Below are positions 8,747 through 17,585 of a DNA stretch of 64,000 nt, piece after piece. The notes under the pieces were generated by a model that worked only from the letters and a program-made list of their open reading frames with translations, was not told where the DNA came from and did not search any database. The first letter of the stretch is position 1. Each line of letters starts with the position of its first letter. A program made the translations under genes and the position numbers. Origin of the DNA: Natronorubrum sediminis (GTDB taxonomy: Archaea > Halobacteriota > Halobacteria > Halobacteriales > Natrialbaceae); the NCBI RefSeq assembly GCF_900108095.1, contig NZ_FNWL01000001.1, forward strand, positions 620,001-684,000, written 5' to 3'.

Positions 8747-9778
8747 TCAGTTGATCGTCGTGTGCTCGGACTCTTCGTTGAGCGCGAGGTTGGCGGCAAT
8801 TTCGGCGTTTCGCATGGCGTACTGGGCCGTTTGCTGAAGGCTGACGAGTACCTCGCGGACGCGGAGCAAGTCGTCGTTCGACATCTCCGAGAGTTCGTCG
8901 AGAATTTCCTTCTCCTGGTCGGAAATCTCATGAAATAGCGCTCGGACCTGATTCGACTTGTCGTAGTCGCGTTCGACGGCGGCTTCGACGGCGATCGACG
9001 TGATCTCGTCGACCAGTTCGTTTAGCTCCCGGATGTCGCGCATGACCGAACTATCGACGTTCAGCGTGTGGCCCTCGGTTTCGATGACGATATCGGCGAT
9101 GTCCTCGGCGTTGTCGGCCGTCAACTCGAGGTTCTTCGCGATCGATCGGTAGCCGATCAGCGGGAAGCCGGTGTTGAGCCCGACTGCGCGCGCGAGATTT
9201 GGATTCTGGTAGGCCGTGAAGATCAATCGAAGCAAGAGCACGAAGATCTTGTTCGCCTGGCGCTCGCGATTGAGCGCGCGCTGGGCGAGATCGGGATTGC
9301 CGTGGGCGAGTGCCTTGATCGCCTCGCCACGCATCGTCTGACCGGTTCGCTCGAGGCGCTCTAAGAGGTTGTCGAGCGTGAAGTCCTCCGGGTCGACCGA
9401 GCAGCGAATCGAGATGCTCTCGGGGGTTTCCTCGATGACGCCGAGGCCCATCAACTGGGTTTCGGCCTGGTAGACCGCGTTGATGTGTTCGGACTCGAGT
9501 GCGCCGTCTTCGGTGTCGATTCGAATGACGCGCCGGCCGAGGACGTACTGTGCGACGATGGCTCGTTCGACGGCGTCGGCGTCGAGGTCGTCAGCGTGGA
9601 TGATCGCCTCGGTCTCTTCCGAACTCGCCGATTCGGGCATGACGGTGAGCGTTCCCTTTCCACTCGTGCGAAGGGAGACCTCGTCTCCTTTCTCGACGTC
9701 GTGTTCGGAGGCCCACTCGGCGGGGAGGGTCATGGCGAGCGTCGATGGTCCCAGACGCTGGACTTTCCGCGTTTCCAT
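8747..9778 (-). CDS. AbrB-PhoU domain regulator (phosphate uptake regulator type)
   Basis: A 343-residue fusion of an N-terminal SpoVT/AbrB swapped-hairpin domain (residues 1-45, with RKVQRLGPSTLAMTLP and EKGDEVSLR) and a C-terminal PhoU-like helical region with two three-helix repeats, including RGEAIKALAHGNPD and KNLELTADNAEDIAD. Proteins of this layout are common in haloarchaea and are thought to link phosphate status to transcription. No pst transporter genes are adjacent, so the target is unknown. The upstream region has an AT-rich promoter with a repeated ACTATATGG-like word. Confidence 0.82.
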   Translation of the reverse strand: METRKVQRLGPSTLAMTLPAEWASEHDVEKGDEVSLRTSGKGTLTVMPESASSEETEAIIHADDLDADAVERAIVAQYVLGRRVIRIDTEDGALESEHINAVYQAETQLMGLGVIEETPESISIRCSVDPEDFTLDNLLERLERTGQTMRGEAIKALAHGNPDLAQRALNRERQANKIFVLLLRLIFTAYQNPNLARAVGLNTGFPLIGYRSIAKNLELTADNAEDIADIVIETEGHTLNVDSSVMRDIRELNELVDEITSIAVEAAVERDYDKSNQVRALFHEISDQEKEILDELSEMSNDDLLRVREVLVSLQQTAQYAMRNAEIAANLALNEESEHTTIN

Positions 9779-9810
9779 ACGAGACCCCTAGCCGGGACCG
9801 ACCTTAATCT

Positions 9811-9853
9811 TGACTATATGGCCATTATATCTGACTCAGATAGTTATATGGTT
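9811..9853 (-). promoter_or_regulatory. AT-rich promoter with repeated element before the PhoU-like gene
   Basis: Two copies of a word of the form TGACTATATGG / TAGTTATATGG lie 30 bp apart in one orientation. The first is embedded in ATATGGCCATTATAT, a near-perfect palindrome. Reading leftward, a TATA-like CCATATAG lies about 40 bp from the start codon. This is consistent with a TATA box plus an operator, possibly for autoregulation. Confidence 0.4.
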
Positions 9854-9881
9854 TATTGCAAACGCGATTTTCACGCGTCCC

Positions 9882-10991
9882 TTAAACAACGTTCACGAGA
9901 CGCGTCGTAAATCGCCCCGTTCGAACGCGTTGCCACCCACGAAGTTCCTCGTCGAGGTCCCGGTCGTCCGTATCGACGTGCAACGCGTCGATTCCGTCGA
10001 GTTTCGCGCCCGAGGCGACGACTTCGATCTCCTCGGCACGCCGGATCACGGCCGGCGAGAGCTGTTGATTCCCCCGACCGAAGAGAAACCCCTGCCCGCC
10101 GATTGGCGAGACGACGATGGTGACCGGGCCGTCCACGGACTCGAGGCACTCGAGAATATCGTCCTCTGTGGCGTCACGAGAGAGCACCTCGTCGTCGTGC
10201 CAGATATCGATGCCGAGCGGAGAGGGATCGATCCCGAGTTCCGATTCGATCGCGCCGACGGTGCCACCGGGGCCGAAGACGTACGTTCTCGCGGGGTCGA
10301 CCTCCTGTGCGAACCCCGCTGCCAGCGAGTCGACGTTCCCACTCGAGAGTTGCTTGCTCGATTGGACGTCGGGCGCGACGGGGACGGGAACGACGGCCCG
10401 GAGTTCCGACTTGACTTCGCCCTCCCGATAGGCTGCTTCGTCGATGTCGTTGACTTCCCGGGTTTCGACGCGGTCGAACTCGGCCGCGATTCGGCCGGCG
10501 TCGGCGGGTGTGACCGCGAACACCGACGAGTAGATTTTGACGCCGGCGGGCACGCCCAGTATGGGTGTCGAACGATCCGCCTCCTCGAGTACCGTCGCAA
10601 CGTCGACGGCCGTCCCGTCACCGCCGACGAACAGAACGAGGTCGACGCCGCGCTCGAGGAGAGCCTCGACGGTCGCTCTCGTATCGGCCGCTGACGTGCC
10701 GGGATCGTCGGGATCGGATGCGTCGTTCACGTCCGTCGTCGCTCCGGAGACGACGTGCGGATCGATCCCGACGTCTCGAGCGACCGTTTCGCCCAGCACT
10801 CCTGCCCCCGTGTAGACCTCGACCTCGGGCTTCCGGCGGGCGAACGCCTCGAGGGCCTCCCTCGCTCGATCTGGTGCCCTCGGTTTGGCACCGCGCCGGC
10901 GCGCTTCCTCGAGTTTGCCGTCGGTTCCCTTCAGTCCGACTCGACCGCCCATTCCGGCGATCGGATTCACAACGACGCCGAGCGACTCCAT
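9882..10991 (-). CDS. ATP-NAD kinase family protein (AcoX-like)
   Basis: Cytosolic protein of the NAD-kinase/diacylglycerol-kinase fold. NPIAGMGGRVGLKG at the N-terminus and LVLFVGGDGTAVDVA in the middle are the two nucleotide-binding motifs, followed by GVPAGVKIYSSVF. A block PIGGQGFLFGRGNQQLS near the end is typical of the AcoX-like branch rather than canonical NadK. At 369 residues it is longer than NadK (about 280). The ATG before ESLGVVVNP is used; the upstream open frame is basic and not conserved-looking. The actual phosphoryl acceptor is not certain. Confidence 0.8.
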   Translation of the reverse strand: MESLGVVVNPIAGMGGRVGLKGTDGKLEEARRRGAKPRAPDRAREALEAFARRKPEVEVYTGAGVLGETVARDVGIDPHVVSGATTDVNDASDPDDPGTSAADTRATVEALLERGVDLVLFVGGDGTAVDVATVLEEADRSTPILGVPAGVKIYSSVFAVTPADAGRIAAEFDRVETREVNDIDEAAYREGEVKSELRAVVPVPVAPDVQSSKQLSSGNVDSLAAGFAQEVDPARTYVFGPGGTVGAIESELGIDPSPLGIDIWHDDEVLSRDATEDDILECLESVDGPVTIVVSPIGGQGFLFGRGNQQLSPAVIRRAEEIEVVASGAKLDGIDALHVDTDDRDLDEELRGWQRVRTGRFTTRLVNVV

Positions 10992-11153
10992 ATCAGATGG
11001 TAGGTGTAGGCGTCGCAAAAGCCGTGTGGTGTTCTCACGCTGCTTTGCTGTGCACACTCTCTGTCTCTGCGTGGGCCCAGTGGCTGCTATCGGGTGACGA
11101 CGACGCCAACGTCTTTCTGAAAGATTAAGAGGGATGGGAACCCACCGCGGAAC

Positions 11154-11279
11154 ATGAACCAACTCGCGTTCGTCGTGCTCGAGGCAGAGACGGAACTACC
11201 GATGGAGATCGCCGGCTGGGGCGTTTTAGCACTGAGTCTACTCCTGACGATCGGTTGGCTCGTCTACTTCTACCGATAA
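11154..11279 (+). CDS. Small single-span membrane protein (41 aa)
   Basis: A short reading frame, MNQLAFVVLEAETELPME then a hydrophobic helix GVLALSLLLTIGWLVYFY ending in Arg. It fills the gap between divergent and convergent neighbours. The one-helix layout with a conserved-looking W and a charged end is what real small haloarchaeal membrane proteins look like. A purine-rich AAGAGGGATGGGAA precedes the ATG. Function unknown; no neighbour gives a clue. Confidence 0.55.
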   Translation: MNQLAFVVLEAETELPMEIAGWGVLALSLLLTIGWLVYFYR

Positions 11280-11312
11280 TCACGACGCGAACTGAACTCG
11301 CCTCAACCCACC

Positions 11313-11999
11313 TTACTCGGCTTCGTCGACGCGCTCGCGAAGCCACGCCGTCGCCTCCTCGAGCGTCACCTCGTCGGGGCACTCCAGTACCAGCCGAACC
11401 GATCCGCCCGGATAACTGCCGACGGTCACGTCGAACCGTTCTCTTACGGCCGCAATTCGGTCGAGAAGCGCACTCTCTGGCTCGTCGACGACGATTTCCT
11501 CGCGGTACGTGGTCGTCCCCGTAAACTCACTCGCGACGGACTCGAACATGGCTTTCATCTCCGAGGGTACTCCGGGCAGGACGTAGACGTTCTCGAGGAC
11601 GGCTCCGGGTGCGACGCCGACCTCGTTGTGGATCGCTCGCGCACCCCTCGGCAGGTCGGCCGTGCCGTCGGTCAGGTCCGCTCGAGAGTAGCCGTCGTCC
11701 GCGAGCCAGGCGAGCGCGTCCGCGTGTTCCTCGAGGTCTCGCCCGAAGGCTGTCGCGACGGCGGCCATCGTCACGTCGTCGTGTGTCGGGCCGAGTCCGC
11801 CGGTGACGACGACGGCGTCGTACGCCTGACGGTACTCCTCGACGGTACCGACGATGTCCTCGATTCGGTCGGGAACGGTGGTGACCCGTTCGACCGAGAC
11901 GCCTCGAGCGCTCAATCGCGTACAGAGCCAGGTGGCGTTGGTGTTCGTCGTCCGCCCGGCGAGGAGTTCGTCACCGACTGTTAGGACCGCTGCGTTCAT
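11313..11999 (-). CDS. Molybdopterin-binding (CinA-like N-terminal) domain protein
   Basis: A 228-residue MoCF-biosynthesis fold protein. VGDELLAGRTTNTNA at the N-terminus and VVVTGGLGPTHDDVT near residue 65 are the ligand-binding blocks shared with CinA and MoaB/MogA, and YVLPGVPSEMKAMF follows in the second half. It corresponds to the CinA N-terminal domain without the C-terminal nicotinamide-nucleotide deamidase. Such stand-alone versions are usual in archaea. They are thought to act as nucleotide pyrophosphatases, but this is not proven here. Confidence 0.82.
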   Translation of the reverse strand: MNAAVLTVGDELLAGRTTNTNATWLCTRLSARGVSVERVTTVPDRIEDIVGTVEEYRQAYDAVVVTGGLGPTHDDVTMAAVATAFGRDLEEHADALAWLADDGYSRADLTDGTADLPRGARAIHNEVGVAPGAVLENVYVLPGVPSEMKAMFESVASEFTGTTTYREEIVVDEPESALLDRIAAVRERFDVTVGSYPGGSVRLVLECPDEVTLEEATAWLRERVDEAE

Positions 12000-12191
12000 A
12001 CCGGTTGGTTTGGGCTACAACATCAAACGAGTATCGAGGAGTCGCTCACCCCGCTACTGAACGCTGTTCGGAGCGCGATACCGTGTTATCACTATCCAGC
12101 GTCCATGTGCAGCCGATTCCATGTCATCAGATAACAAATATTACAATACTTGATAGTCACAATATAACCACAAGATTAAATTCTGATAATT

Positions 12192-12201
12192 CTCTATAGA
12201 G
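12192..12201. promoter_or_regulatory. Perfect 10-bp palindrome just before a regulator gene
   Basis: CTCTATAGAG lies 6 bp upstream of the start codon of the winged-helix gene, inside an unusually AT-rich 80-bp stretch. Its place overlaps the expected transcription start, so it could be an autoregulatory operator. A 10-bp palindrome can also arise by chance. Confidence 0.3.
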
Positions 12202-12207
12202 TGAACA

Positions 12208-12564
12208 ATGTCTCATAGTCGGAGGGAACGAACCGAGTCGGACTCGAATACAGTCCTCTCAGCACTCGGCAACAAATACAGCGCAGAGATCCTCTGTGCT
12301 GCAGGTTCACCGAAATCAGCACAGGCTCTCAGCGAAGATATCAAAATCCCGATTGCAACGTGTTATCGTCGGATCGAAGAACTCGTGGACGCCGGGCTCT
12401 TGACATGTGAGGGACGACAGCTCTCGGAGGAGGGTCGGCGAACGAATATTTACCGACGAACGCTCGACGAGATCGAGGTCGACTTCTCTGACACCGAGCC
12501 CCAGTACTCACAGAAGCGACGAACGGAAGCCAAAAACCGACTTCACGATCAGCTTCACGAATAA
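12208..12564 (+). CDS. Winged helix-turn-helix regulator (ArsR-like)
   Basis: A 118-residue DNA-binding protein. VLSALGNKYSAEILCAAG opens the domain, SAQALSEDIKIPIATCYRRI is the helix-turn-helix with its recognition helix, and LVDAGLLTCEGRQLSEEG with RRTNIYRRTL forms the wing. The C-terminal tail is basic and coiled (QKRRTEAKNRLHDQL). Haloarchaea have many such small regulators of unknown ligand. Its base composition is lower in GC than the neighbours, a hint of later acquisition. The gene stands alone. Confidence 0.75.
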   Translation: MSHSRRERTESDSNTVLSALGNKYSAEILCAAGSPKSAQALSEDIKIPIATCYRRIEELVDAGLLTCEGRQLSEEGRRTNIYRRTLDEIEVDFSDTEPQYSQKRRTEAKNRLHDQLHE

Positions 12565-12879
12565 GGAGGTCGTCGAAGACACGATTGTCAACGAGTTGGG
12601 GTCGCGGTGATCGAATTCGCTCGAGATGTGGTAGCGACACGCAAACGATGGGACGCGGGAGACGGGGAGGGCCGTGTGCGGCGAGGTGCACTCGGTTCGA
12701 GGGAGCGATTGACTATTCTAGACGTTTCTAGTCCAGACTTCGATTTGAGTCGAGACGTCGCGTGTACAACGGAATGGGGCCCCTATCTCGCAGACACCGA
12801 CGCGACTCGAGAAATCCGACTGCCAGTACTCACAGCATCGGTTGATCATCCTTAAGTAATCTCGTGAGAATACCACGGT
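12565..12879. other. Non-coding gap before the queD operon
   Basis: No convincing gene. The right end carries the likely promoter of the que operon, with TTAAGTAATC about 30 bp before the queD start. The rest is mixed sequence with stop codons in all frames that matter. Confidence 0.5.
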
Positions 12880-13368
12880 ATGAACGAGAGCGGAGAGTCG
12901 GGAGGTCGCCGTGGCGGGACCGACGCCGGTCGGGGCGCGTACTCTGTCACCGGCACGGAGCGAGTGCTTTACATTGGACGCGAGCGACCGATCAGAATCA
13001 GCGCCGGGCACCGGATTCTTCATCACGACGGAAAGTGTTCACGCCCCCACGGCCACAACTACGAGCTCACCGTCGAACTCGTCGGCGAACTCACCGAAGA
13101 AGGATGGGTCGCCGATAAAGGTGATATTACCGACGTCATCGACGAGTGGGATCACATGTTCTTGCTCGAGGCGGGCGACCCACTCGTGGACGCCTTTGAG
13201 TCGGCCGGTGACGACGACGCCCTAATCGTCCTGGATCACCCGCCTACGGCGGAGGTTATGAGCGTCGTTCTCGAGGAAAAACTCGAGGCCGCCCTCCCCG
13301 AGACCGTCTCCGAAATCGCGGTACAGGTGAACGAAACCAGCGAACTCTGCGGAGGGAGCGCGTTCTGA
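12880..13368 (+). CDS. queD: 6-carboxytetrahydropterin synthase QueD
   Basis: Converts 7,8-dihydroneopterin triphosphate to 6-carboxy-5,6,7,8-tetrahydropterin, an early step to the 7-deazaguanine base of archaeosine in tRNA. Zinc-binding and active-site residues are visible: ISAGHRILHHDGKC (His and catalytic Cys) and RPHGHNYELTVEL (HxH), with a catalytic Asp/His in DEWDHMFLLE and a final Glu in QVNETSELC. Length 162 with an extra 25-residue polar N-terminus. It is the first gene of a three-gene operon, with 1 bp to queE. Confidence 0.93.
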   Translation: MNESGESGGRRGGTDAGRGAYSVTGTERVLYIGRERPIRISAGHRILHHDGKCSRPHGHNYELTVELVGELTEEGWVADKGDITDVIDEWDHMFLLEAGDPLVDAFESAGDDDALIVLDHPPTAEVMSVVLEEKLEAALPETVSEIAVQVNETSELCGGSAF

Positions 13369-13369
13369 G

Positions 13370-14155
13370 ATGCCGGTCTCAGATTCGGTGGATCGAGACG
13401 ACTCAGCCGGGGAAGTCGGGTCGGGCGACGGGCTTCCGATCAACGAGTTGTTCTGCTCGCTCCAGGGCGAGGGACGACTCGCGGGTGTGCCCTCCGTATT
13501 CGTTCGAACGAGCGGCTGTAACCTCCGGTGTTGGTTCTGTGACTCCTATCACACGTCCTGGGAGCCGACACACGCCTGGATGGACCTCGAGACGATCCTC
13601 GCGGAGATCGAGTCCTACGAAAATGCAGAGCACGTCGTCCTGACGGGGGGCGAGCCACTGATACACGAGACGGCCGTCGACCTCCTCGAGGAACTCTCTG
13701 CGCGCGGGTACCACACGACCGTCGAGACCAACGGCACCGTCGTCCCCGACGCGCCGATCGATCTCGCGTCGATCAGCCCGAAACTCGAGAGCAGTACGCC
13801 GACCCCCGAACGCGCGCCAGCGGGCGTCGACGCGGGTCAGTGGGAACAGCGCCACGAAGCCGACCGAATCGACCTCGAGGCGCTAACCAGTCTCGTCGAA
13901 ACGTTCGACTTCCAGTTGAAGTTCGTCGTCACCGACGACGGCGACATGCCGGAGATCCTCGACCTCCTCGCGGAGCTCCGCGAGGCGAGTGACGAGCCGA
14001 TCCGCGACGACGACGTGCTCTTGATGCCCGAAGGGGCGACGCGCGAGCAACTCGCGGCAACCCGTACTCGAGTCGCTCAACTCGCGATCGATCACGGCTT
14101 TCGGTACACGCCCCGATTGCACGTCGATCTCTGGAACGACGCACCCGAGACCTGA
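13370..14155 (+). CDS. queE: 7-carboxy-7-deazaguanine synthase QueE (radical SAM)
   Basis: Radical SAM enzyme that contracts the pterin ring to 7-carboxy-7-deazaguanine. GCNLRCWFCDS gives the CX3CX2C cluster-binding triad, EIFCSLQGEG-like NELFCSLQGEGRLAGVPS precedes it, and VVLTGGEPLIH is the SAM-binding GGEP motif. Length 261 is normal. The start follows queD by a single base and the stop is directly followed by the queC start, so the three genes are translationally linked. Confidence 0.93.
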   Translation: MPVSDSVDRDDSAGEVGSGDGLPINELFCSLQGEGRLAGVPSVFVRTSGCNLRCWFCDSYHTSWEPTHAWMDLETILAEIESYENAEHVVLTGGEPLIHETAVDLLEELSARGYHTTVETNGTVVPDAPIDLASISPKLESSTPTPERAPAGVDAGQWEQRHEADRIDLEALTSLVETFDFQLKFVVTDDGDMPEILDLLAELREASDEPIRDDDVLLMPEGATREQLAATRTRVAQLAIDHGFRYTPRLHVDLWNDAPET

Positions 14156-14911
14156 GTGAGCATACCGATGACCAACCAACCAATCAACCGATCAACCGAC
14201 CAACCGACCGACGAATCGACCGCAAAACGCGCCGTCGTCCTCCTTTCGGGAGGCATGGACAGCGCCACCGCCGCCGCCGTCGCTCGCGCCCGTGGCTACG
14301 ACCTCTACGGGCTCCACACCTCCTACGGCCAGCAAACCGAAACGCGCGAACTCGAGTGCGCCCGTCGGCTCGCCGACGCGTTCGACCTCACGGATCTCTT
14401 GCGAATCGAAACGGGCCACCTCTCTGCGATCGGGAACTCGAGTCTCACCGACGACGAACTGGCCGTCGAAGACGCAGACCTAGAGAGCGACGAGATTCCA
14501 TCGTCGTACGTTCCATTCCGGAACGCCAACCTGCTTGCGATGGCCGTCTCCTACGCGGAAGCCAACGACTGCGAGGCCGTCTTCATCGGCGCACACAGCG
14601 AGGACTTCGCCGGCTATCCCGACTGTCGCCCGGCGTTCTTCGAGGCGTTCGAGCAAGTAGTCGACGTCGGGACGAAACCGGAGACCGAGATTTCGATCGA
14701 AGCGCCGTTCGTCGAGTGGTCGAAAACCGACATCGCCGAGCGGGGTGACGACCTCGAGGTACCCTACGAGCATACCTGGAGTTGTTACCGCGAAGACGAG
14801 CCCGCCTGTGGCACCTGTGATTCCTGTGCGATTCGACTACAGGCGTTCCAGAACATCGGCGTTCGAGATCCGATCGAGTACGCCGAACGGCCGTCGTACG
14901 CAGAGAACTAG
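14156..14911 (+). CDS. queC: 7-cyano-7-deazaguanine synthase QueC
   Basis: ATP-dependent enzyme that makes 7-cyano-7-deazaguanine (preQ0), the base inserted into archaeal tRNA by the transglycosylase. The PP-loop VVLLSGGMDSATAA binds ATP, and a C-terminal CYREDEPACGTCDSC binds zinc with four Cys. The GTG directly abutting the queE stop is used; an ATG four codons in is equally possible. The N-terminus NQPINRSTDQPTDES is a short low-complexity addition. No tgt or arcS gene lies in the window. Confidence 0.92.
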   Translation: MSIPMTNQPINRSTDQPTDESTAKRAVVLLSGGMDSATAAAVARARGYDLYGLHTSYGQQTETRELECARRLADAFDLTDLLRIETGHLSAIGNSSLTDDELAVEDADLESDEIPSSYVPFRNANLLAMAVSYAEANDCEAVFIGAHSEDFAGYPDCRPAFFEAFEQVVDVGTKPETEISIEAPFVEWSKTDIAERGDDLEVPYEHTWSCYREDEPACGTCDSCAIRLQAFQNIGVRDPIEYAERPSYAEN

Positions 14912-14980
14912 CAACGACTGGAACGTTTACTTAACGCCGTTCCCGAACGACTAATAGTTACTCTTTCTTCTACCTCGACG

Positions 14981-16111
14981 ATGGATCACTGGAAACGAGT
15001 GCTCTCTGCAATCGGTCCGAGGACCGTTGTTATCGGTCTCGGCACGCTCTACATCGTTTCCAGTCTCGCCTGGGGCTCCGTTCGGATCCAGGGCGGAACG
15101 CCAGCCGGAAACGTGGTAGTCGTCTCCTCACTGATCTGTCTGCTCGGCATCACCCTCGTCTACGGTGGGTCGGCGTTGTCGAGAAGCGACATTCGACCCG
15201 AGTTCTATCCCGACGTCGCGGGCTGGACGCTCGTCGGATTCGGTGTAATGTTCGGCATGCTCGTCGTGTACAATAGCCAGCCAGCCGATAGCATTTCGAA
15301 TCCGGCCCAAACGATCCTCTTTCTCACGTCGTTCAGTAGTCTCGCCGGATTCGGAGTCGGGATCTACGACGCACGAGCAAAGACGCGAGCAACCGAACTC
15401 GAGGAGACAGTCGCAAAGCTCGAAGCCTAGAACGAGCGACTCGAACAGTTCGCCTACGCCGCCTCCCACGACTTACAGGAGCCACTGCGAATGGTCTCGA
15501 GTTACCTACAGTTGATCGAGCGTCGATCCGACGACGAGCTTTCGGCGGAGAGTGAAGAATTTCTCACCTTCGCGGTCGACGGTGCCGAGCGAATGCGACG
15601 GATGATCGAGTCACTCCTCGAGTACTCCCGGGTCGAAACTCGAGACGAACCACTGTCGCGCGTGGAGTTAGACCAAGTCCTCGAGAGCGTCCTCGACGAT
15701 TTGCACGGACCGCTCTCGGAGAGCAATGTCGAGGTCACCATGGACTCGCTACCGGCAGCCACCGGCAACGAACGGCAGTTGCGGCAGGTGTTCGAAAACC
15801 TGTTGACGAATGCGATCGAGTATGGCGGCTCCGGCCCGACGAGGGTACACGTCTCCGCCACACAAGACGGCCCCTGGTGGAACGTTACCGTCGAGGACGA
15901 CGGAATCGGTATTGCGCCTGACGATCACGAACGTATCTTCGACGTGTTTCAGCGGCTTCATAGCCGTGAGGATCATCCAGGGGACGGAATTGGTCTAGCA
16001 CTCTGTGAACGAATCGTCGAACGCCACGAGGGCCAGATCAGCGTCGAGTCCGAACTCGGCGAGGGGGCGACGTTCTCGATCACGCTGCCTGTAATCGATG
16101 CTGAGCGCTGA
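14981..16111 (+). pseudogene. Membrane histidine kinase interrupted by an in-frame TAG
   Basis: The frame encodes four hydrophobic segments (about residues 12-130), a coiled linker, then HisKA and HATPase_c domains. A TAG at 15428-15430 (codon 150) cuts the linker 13 codons before the phospho-accepting His of FAYAASHDLQEPL. Beyond the stop the frame continues intact for 226 codons with N-box RQVFENLLTNAIEY, G1 DDGIGIAPDD and G2 GDGIGLALC. One C-to-A change in a Ser codon (TCG) would create the stop, and related kinases commonly read SNERLEQFAYAASHD. The next ATG lies after the His, so reinitiation would not restore a kinase. No response regulator is adjacent. Confidence 0.75.
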
Positions 16112-16223
16112 AACCCATCCACCATCCCTAATCCGTGTATCCCGAAATCGGCCCACAGCGACGCCCTTTCGAGCCGCCACCAACGATCGGATCCGAATCG
16201 TCGAGACTGTGTCCGTCGACTGC

Positions 16224-17453
16224 TCACCACGCTCGCTCGAGGATTCCTTCGATGTCGTCGACCGTCGCCTCGAGCCCCGGCGGCGTGTTCGCCATCAATC
16301 GGTCGGTTAGAATGTGGGTCGCAACGGCTTCGAACTCGTCGGGTTCGGGACCGTCAACGTTCTGCAGGCGTGCAGGGAGTCCGAGTGCGTCCCGAATTTC
16401 GGTGACTGCCTCGACGACTGCACTACCGTGATCCACCGCATTTTCGACGCCGAGTGCGGCTGCGAGCAGTTCCGTTCGAGCGTCGACGCCGTCCTGTTCA
16501 AAGAGATACTCGAGGACATGAGGCACGATGACGGCGTGCGCGGCACCTTGCTGAACGCTGTACGTGCGAGTGAGTCCGTGTCCGAATGCGTGGACGATCG
16601 AGAGCGTCGACCCATCGGCGCGAGAGATTCCGTACTGGACGAGGACGATTCCCTCGAGAAGGGTCTGATACGTATCGAGATCCTGGGCACCGTCACCGAA
16701 TGCGCGTAGCCCGTCCTCGAGTTTCTCGAGACCGTGGCTGGCCGGGGCGTCGGTCACCGGCGTCGCGGCGGCCGAGTAGAGCGTCTCGATACCCTTGTCG
16801 AAGCCGTTCATCGCCGACCCGGCGAGGATAGACTCCGGCGTCGTCTCGAGCATCGTCGGGTCGTACACTGCGGCTGCAGGCATGAGTCCCGGATGTGAGA
16901 TCCCGCCTTCGACCACGGTGTCGACCAATCCCGACTCGGGACCGGCAGTGACCCCCGCGCTCATCGAGAGGTCGGCCCCGGCGAGCGTCGTCGGGATGGC
17001 AACGATCGGCACCAGCCCCTCGTCCGGAACGGAGATCGTCTCCGTCCTGGCCAACTCGTCGGCAATTTCACCCGTCGGACGGTCGCTCGCCGCGAGGACG
17101 CTCGTCGCCTTCGCCACGTCGAGGCTACTCCCGCCACCGAGGCTCACGAGCACGTCCGCTCGCTCCGCCTCGAGGCGCTCGAGGGCGTCCGCGGCCGTTG
17201 CGAGGCGTTTTTTCGGTGTCGTTTCGTCGAAAACGCCCACCAATCGGTTACCGATTCCGTCGGTAACCGGGCCGATCACGTCCGGTGTCCTACCGACGGT
17301 CGAGCCACAGACGACGAGTGCGCGTTCGAAGCCGTTGGCCGCGAGTTCGTCCTCGAGGTCGTCGACACAGTTCGGGCCGAGTCGGATCGTCGATGGCTCG
17401 TACTCGAAGCGCGTCGTCGGCTCCCGCCCGCCGGCAGCGTCCACTGGAGTCAT
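16224..17453 (-). CDS. Iron-containing alcohol dehydrogenase family protein, atypical metal site
   Basis: NAD(P)-binding type III dehydrogenase fold: LVSLGGGSSLDVAKA for the dinucleotide, VAIPTTLAGADLS next, and HAFGHGL and QGAAHAVIVPHVLEY in the C-terminal helical domain. The usual DxxxH iron ligands are not present: the aligned block reads MNGFDKGIE with Asn216 and Lys220 in their place. Asn at the first position also occurs in maleylacetate reductases, which work without metal. Length 409 is normal. Substrate unknown; a reductase of a dicarboxylic semialdehyde or maleylacetate-like compound is conceivable. Confidence 0.75.
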   Translation of the reverse strand: MTPVDAAGGREPTTRFEYEPSTIRLGPNCVDDLEDELAANGFERALVVCGSTVGRTPDVIGPVTDGIGNRLVGVFDETTPKKRLATAADALERLEAERADVLVSLGGGSSLDVAKATSVLAASDRPTGEIADELARTETISVPDEGLVPIVAIPTTLAGADLSMSAGVTAGPESGLVDTVVEGGISHPGLMPAAAVYDPTMLETTPESILAGSAMNGFDKGIETLYSAAATPVTDAPASHGLEKLEDGLRAFGDGAQDLDTYQTLLEGIVLVQYGISRADGSTLSIVHAFGHGLTRTYSVQQGAAHAVIVPHVLEYLFEQDGVDARTELLAAALGVENAVDHGSAVVEAVTEIRDALGLPARLQNVDGPEPDEFEAVATHILTDRLMANTPPGLEATVDDIEGILERAW

Positions 17454-17585
17454 AGACGCTCGTTCGTGGGGAGCCGTGTTAAATGCGAACGAGTAGGAGG
17501 GGTGGAGATCTCACTCGAGGGGAGCGACAGCTCTCCGTCGCGTGATGTCTCCCACTAGAAAAAACGCCTCGCGTTCGGTCGTCCG

